Origin: CADCTB01 sp038231955
GTDB lineage: Bacteria > Actinomycetota > Acidimicrobiia > Acidimicrobiales > AC-14
Reading direction: 5' to 3'
Length of the DNA stretch: 7,878 nucleotides
NCBI GenBank assembly: GCA_038231955.1
Contig: JBBSIS010000147.1
Coordinates: 1-7,878 of the forward strand
The notes under the pieces are model-generated. The model did no database searches. It was not told the origin of the DNA and was given only the letters and a program-made list of their open reading frames with translations. The translations under genes and the position numbers were made by a program. Below are positions 5,197-7,878 of the stretch, piece after piece. How positions within the stretch are numbered: position 1 is the first letter of the stretch; each line of letters opens with the position of its first letter.

Positions 5197-5224
5197 TGCC
5201 CATTCGCGCCGCTGCAAGTACTCT
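5196..5224 (+). promoter_or_regulatory. Weak candidate promoter for rpoB
   Basis: TTGCCC (5196-5201), 17 bases, then TACTCT (5219-5224) gives an acceptable sigma-70-like spacing with four of six -35 matches and a TAnnnT -10. Own promoters for rpoB are known in mycobacteria and Streptomyces. The candidate overlaps the base of the second hairpin. The remaining bases to 5368 show no other structure that I can support. Confidence 0.25.
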
Positions 5225-5368
5225 GAGTCTTGCCGTGCTCGCCCGCGTGTCGCCGTTCCCTTCCGGCTTGACTCTGCGCGCCCGGCATTGACCTGCCAGC
5301 CGCCCCCAACCAGCCCCGCCGCTCACGTGAAGCACTGCCGACCGCAGGGCTTCCACCGCCGTCACCGC

Positions 5369-5453
5369 GTTCAGCCCGCCCACACTGCCTTTCAGCTAGC
5401 CCCGCCTTTCAGCCAGCCTGCCTTTCAGCCAGCCCTGCCTTTCAGCCAACACT
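5369..5453 (+). repeat. Tandem array of about 17-bp units before rpoB
   Basis: Four units start GCCTTTCAGC at 5387, 5404, 5420 and 5437 (lengths 17, 16, 17, 17). A more degenerate related unit (GTTCAGCCCGCCCACACT) covers 5369-5386. The unit is pyrimidine-rich, CCTTTCAGCCAGCC, with no internal dyad. The array ends 9 bases before the rpoB Shine-Dalgarno and lies in the untranslated leader. It is not a CRISPR, because no spacers separate the units. Confidence 0.85.
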
Positions 5454-5475
5454 GTCTCCGCGAAGGAGTGAGGTT

Positions 5476-7878
5476 TTGCCCACTCGTCCCGCCCCCCGGG
5501 AACGTTTTTCATTCTCCAACCTCGACGAGGTTCTTGCCCTCCCGGACCTGATCGCCGTCCAGCGAGACTCGTTCAAGTGGTTCCTCGACCGGGGGCTCTC
5601 CGAGACCTTCCGCGACATCAGCCCCATCGAGGACTTCACGGGCCAGCTCCGGCTCGAGCTCGAGTTCGATGCGGACGATCCCGATCTTCGGCCGCCGCCC
5701 AAGTTCACGGTGGAGGAGTGCAAGGAGAAGGACATGACCTTCTCCGCCCCCATCTTCGTCCGAGCCCGCTTCATGAACGCCACCACGGGCGAGATCAAAG
5801 AGCAGACCGTCTTCATGGGGGACTTCCCCATGATGACCGACAAGGGCACGTTCATCATCAACGGCACCGAGCGCGTCGTCGTGTCCCAGCTGGTCCGCTC
5901 CCCCGGCGTGATCTTCCAGCCCGGCCGTGACGCCAAGACCATCGCCACCGCCACCATCCACCCCTACCGCGGTGAGTGGATCGAGTTCGACATCGAGCAG
6001 AAGCCTGGCAAGGACGTCACCGCCGGCACCCGCGTGGCCCGCAAGCGCCGCCTGTCGCTCTTCGTCCTGCTGCGGGCCCTGGGCTACGACCAGGAGGCCC
6101 ACCCCGGTTTTCTCGAGCGCTTTGTTAACCACTTCGACTTCCTCGAGGGCCAGTGGGAGAAGGAGCGCGAGCTCGCCCCCACCCGTGAAGAGGCGCTGGT
6201 CGAGATCTACAAGCGGGCCCGCCCCGGCGAGCCGCCGCAGGTCGAGGCGGCCCGCGCCTACTTCGAGAACGCCTTCTTCAACCCCAAGCGCTACGACCTC
6301 ACCCGCGTCGGCCGTTACAAGCTGACCCGCAAGCTCGGGCCGGAGATCGAGCGGATCGCCGAGATCCTCAATGTCGACATCGAGCGCCCCGGCCAGGCCC
6401 AGTTCGTCCTGAGCCCGTCGGAGATCCTGGCCGCCACCACCTACCTGCTCCACCTGGCCGCCGGCGAGGCCGGTTACCGCCTCGACGACCAGGACCACTT
6501 CGCCAACCGTCGCATCCGGTCGGTGGGCGAGCTCATCCAGAATCAGGTCCGCATCGGCCTCTCCCGCATGGAGCGGGTCGTCCGTGAGCGCATGACCACC
6601 CAGGACGTCGAGGCCATCACGCCCCAGACCCTGATCAACATCCGACCCGTCGTGGCCGCGATCAAGGAGTTCTTCGGCACCAGCCAGCTGTCCCAGTTCA
6701 TGGGCCAGACCAACCCGCTCGACGGCCTGACCCACAAGCGCCGCCTCTCGGCCCTGGGCCCCGGCGGTCTTTCCCGGGAGCGAGCCGGTTTCGAGGTCCG
6801 TGACGTGCACACCAGCCACTACGGCCGTATGTGCCCGATCGAGACCCCGGAAGGCCCCAACATCGGTCTGATCGGCTCCCTGGCCACCTACGCCCGGGTC
6901 AACGACTTCGGCTTCATCGAGACGCCCTACCGCAAGGTCGTCGACGGTCGCCTGACCGACGAGATCATGTACCTGGCCGCCGACGAGGAGGAGGAGCACG
7001 TCATCGCCCAGGCCAATGCCACCCTCGACGATGCCGGCCAGTTCGTCGGCGACAGGGTGCTCGTCCGCCGTGGCCCCCAGGGCGCCGGCGTGCGCATCGG
7101 CGCCGGTGGCACCTCCTACGGCACCACCAGCGAGATCGACTACGTGCCGCCCACCGAGGTCGACCTGATGGACGTCTCGCCCAAGCAGATCGTCTCCGTG
7201 GCCACGGCCATGATCCCCTTCCTCGAGCACGACGACGCCAACCGGGCCCTCATGGGGGCCAACATGCAGCGCCAGGCCGTCTCCCTGGTCCGCGCCGAGG
7301 CGCCCTACATCGGCACCGGCATCGAGAAGCGCGCCGCACGCGACGCCGGCGATGTCGTCCTGGGCGAGGGTGACGGCGAGGTGGTCGAGGTTACCGGCGA
7401 CCACATCATCGTCCAGTACCGCGAGGCCCAGCACGACCGCGACGGCCGCCTGCTGGGCCGCAAGTTCTACCGCCTGGCCAAGTTCCGTCGGTCGAACCAG
7501 GGCACCTGCATCAACCAGAAGCCCCTCGTCGACGAGGGCAACACCGTCGCCCTGGGCGACGTCCTGGCCGATGGCCCGTCCACCCACAACGGCGACCTGG
7601 CCCTGGGCAAGAACCTGCTCGTGGCCTTCCTGCCCTGGGAGGGCTACAACTTCGAGGACGCCATCATCCTGTCCGAGCGCCTGGTGCGCGACGACGTGCT
7701 GACGTCGATCCACATCGAGGCCCACGAGGTCGATGCCCGCGACACAAAGCTGGGCGCCGAGGAGATCACCCGGGACATCCCCAACCTCTCCGACGACATC
7801 CTGAAGGACCTCGACGAGCGGGGCATCATCCGCATCGGCGCCGACGTCGGCCCCGGCGACGTGCTGGTGGGCAAGGTC
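5476..7878 (+). CDS. rpoB: DNA-directed RNA polymerase beta subunit, N-terminal 801 residues (partial)
   Basis: An open frame starts at TTG 5476, has AAGGAG at 5463-5468, and runs to the window end without a stop. Beta forms one pincer of RNA polymerase and much of the active-site wall. Recognisable blocks are RDSFKWFL near the N-terminus, GTFIINGTERVVVSQLVRSPGV (about residues 126-147), RVGRYKL, the rifampicin region FGTSQLSQFM...THKRRLSALGPGG (400-430), CPIETPEGPNIGLI, and LPWEGYNFEDAIILSERLV near the window end. The last third or so, including the switch and C-terminal clamp regions, is missing. No in-frame ATG lies near the start, so TTG is well supported. In the rifampicin region residues 410, 412 and 416 differ from the common bacterial sequence. 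The frame is otherwise intact and codon use matches the neighbours. Confidence 0.97.
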   Translation, partial: MPTRPAPRERFSFSNLDEVLALPDLIAVQRDSFKWFLDRGLSETFRDISPIEDFTGQLRLELEFDADDPDLRPPPKFTVEECKEKDMTFSAPIFVRARFMNATTGEIKEQTVFMGDFPMMTDKGTFIINGTERVVVSQLVRSPGVIFQPGRDAKTIATATIHPYRGEWIEFDIEQKPGKDVTAGTRVARKRRLSLFVLLRALGYDQEAHPGFLERFVNHFDFLEGQWEKERELAPTREEALVEIYKRARPGEPPQVEAARAYFENAFFNPKRYDLTRVGRYKLTRKLGPEIERIAEILNVDIERPGQAQFVLSPSEILAATTYLLHLAAGEAGYRLDDQDHFANRRIRSVGELIQNQVRIGLSRMERVVRERMTTQDVEAITPQTLINIRPVVAAIKEFFGTSQLSQFMGQTNPLDGLTHKRRLSALGPGGLSRERAGFEVRDVHTSHYGRMCPIETPEGPNIGLIGSLATYARVNDFGFIETPYRKVVDGRLTDEIMYLAADEEEEHVIAQANATLDDAGQFVGDRVLVRRGPQGAGVRIGAGGTSYGTTSEIDYVPPTEVDLMDVSPKQIVSVATAMIPFLEHDDANRALMGANMQRQAVSLVRAEAPYIGTGIEKRAARDAGDVVLGEGDGEVVEVTGDHIIVQYREAQHDRDGRLLGRKFYRLAKFRRSNQGTCINQKPLVDEGNTVALGDVLADGPSTHNGDLALGKNLLVAFLPWEGYNFEDAIILSERLVRDDVLTSIHIEAHEVDARDTKLGAEEITRDIPNLSDDILKDLDERGIIRIGADVGPGDVLVGKV

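Noticed and set aside
5268..5293. TTGACT (5268-5273) and TTGACC (5288-5293) as rpoB -35 boxes
   Set aside because: Both resemble -35 elements, but no TAnnnT-like hexamer follows at 16-18 bp.
5369..5453. CRISPR-like array before rpoB
   Set aside because: The units are directly adjacent with no spacers, are only 16-18 bp, and vary in sequence.
4535..5551. 338-codon plus-strand frame spanning the rplL region and the rpoB leader
   Set aside because: It overlaps rplJ, rplL and rpoB out of frame. It is Arg/Pro/Ser-rich and continues through hairpins and tandem repeats, so it is an artefact of GC bias.
5509..7725. Very long open frame (738 codons) on the minus strand opposite rpoB
   Set aside because: It lies wholly antisense to an unmistakable rpoB. 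High GC at third positions suppresses stops on the opposite strand. The product is low-complexity (Gly, Val, Asp, Leu) and matches no family I know.

Overview
This window is a translation and transcription super-operon from a high-GC bacterium, all genes on the + strand. The order is tuf (3' end) - rpmG - ECF sigma factor - zinc-type anti-sigma factor - tRNA-Trp - secE - nusG - rplK - rplA - rplJ - rplL - rpoB (5' two thirds). Three features point to Actinobacteria: the strong G/C bias at third codon positions, the frequent GTG and TTG starts, and the long acidic N-terminal extension of NusG. An Acidimicrobiia-like lineage is my best guess. That is an inference from overall style, not a demonstrated placement.

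Region by region. Bases 1-208 hold the last 68 codons of EF-Tu, followed by a small GC hairpin. Bases 286-450 encode ribosomal protein L33. Bases 489-1551 hold an overlapping sigma/anti-sigma pair, with two perfect 37-bp direct repeats at the junction. Bases 1552-1632 hold a possible weak promoter, and 1633-1706 encode tRNA-Trp (anticodon CCA). Bases 1739-2784 encode SecE and NusG, overlapping by ATGA. A short leader with a GTGGGAG-type stem precedes rplK (2866-3294), which is closely followed by rplA (3299-4030). A 140-base structured leader, with a helix that covers the rplJ ribosome binding site, precedes rplJ (4171-4707). The rplJ stop overlaps the rplL start (4707-5093). The 382-base gap 5094-5475 holds a strong hairpin, a second hairpin, a weak promoter candidate and a pyrimidine-rich array of about 17 bp units. 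rpoB starts at TTG 5476 and runs off the end of the window after 801 codons.

The genes supply ribosome components (L33, L11, L1, L10, L7/L12), the decoding machinery (EF-Tu, tRNA-Trp), the Sec translocon (SecE), a transcription elongation factor (NusG) and the RNA polymerase beta subunit. The visible leader structures fit the usual feedback scheme, in which L1 and L10 control their own mRNAs and an attenuator lowers rpoB expression relative to rplL. The accessory element is the ECF sigma/anti-sigma pair. It sits where mycobacteria carry hadABC, between rpmG and tRNA-Trp.

The items most worth a second look are these: a rifampicin-binding region of RpoB that carries Gly at the E. coli D516 position plus two further changes; an L33 whose fourth zinc-ligand cysteine is Asp; the repeat-bearing sigma/anti-sigma junction; and the rplJ and rpoB leader structures. 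I see no clearly new defence or mobile system here.
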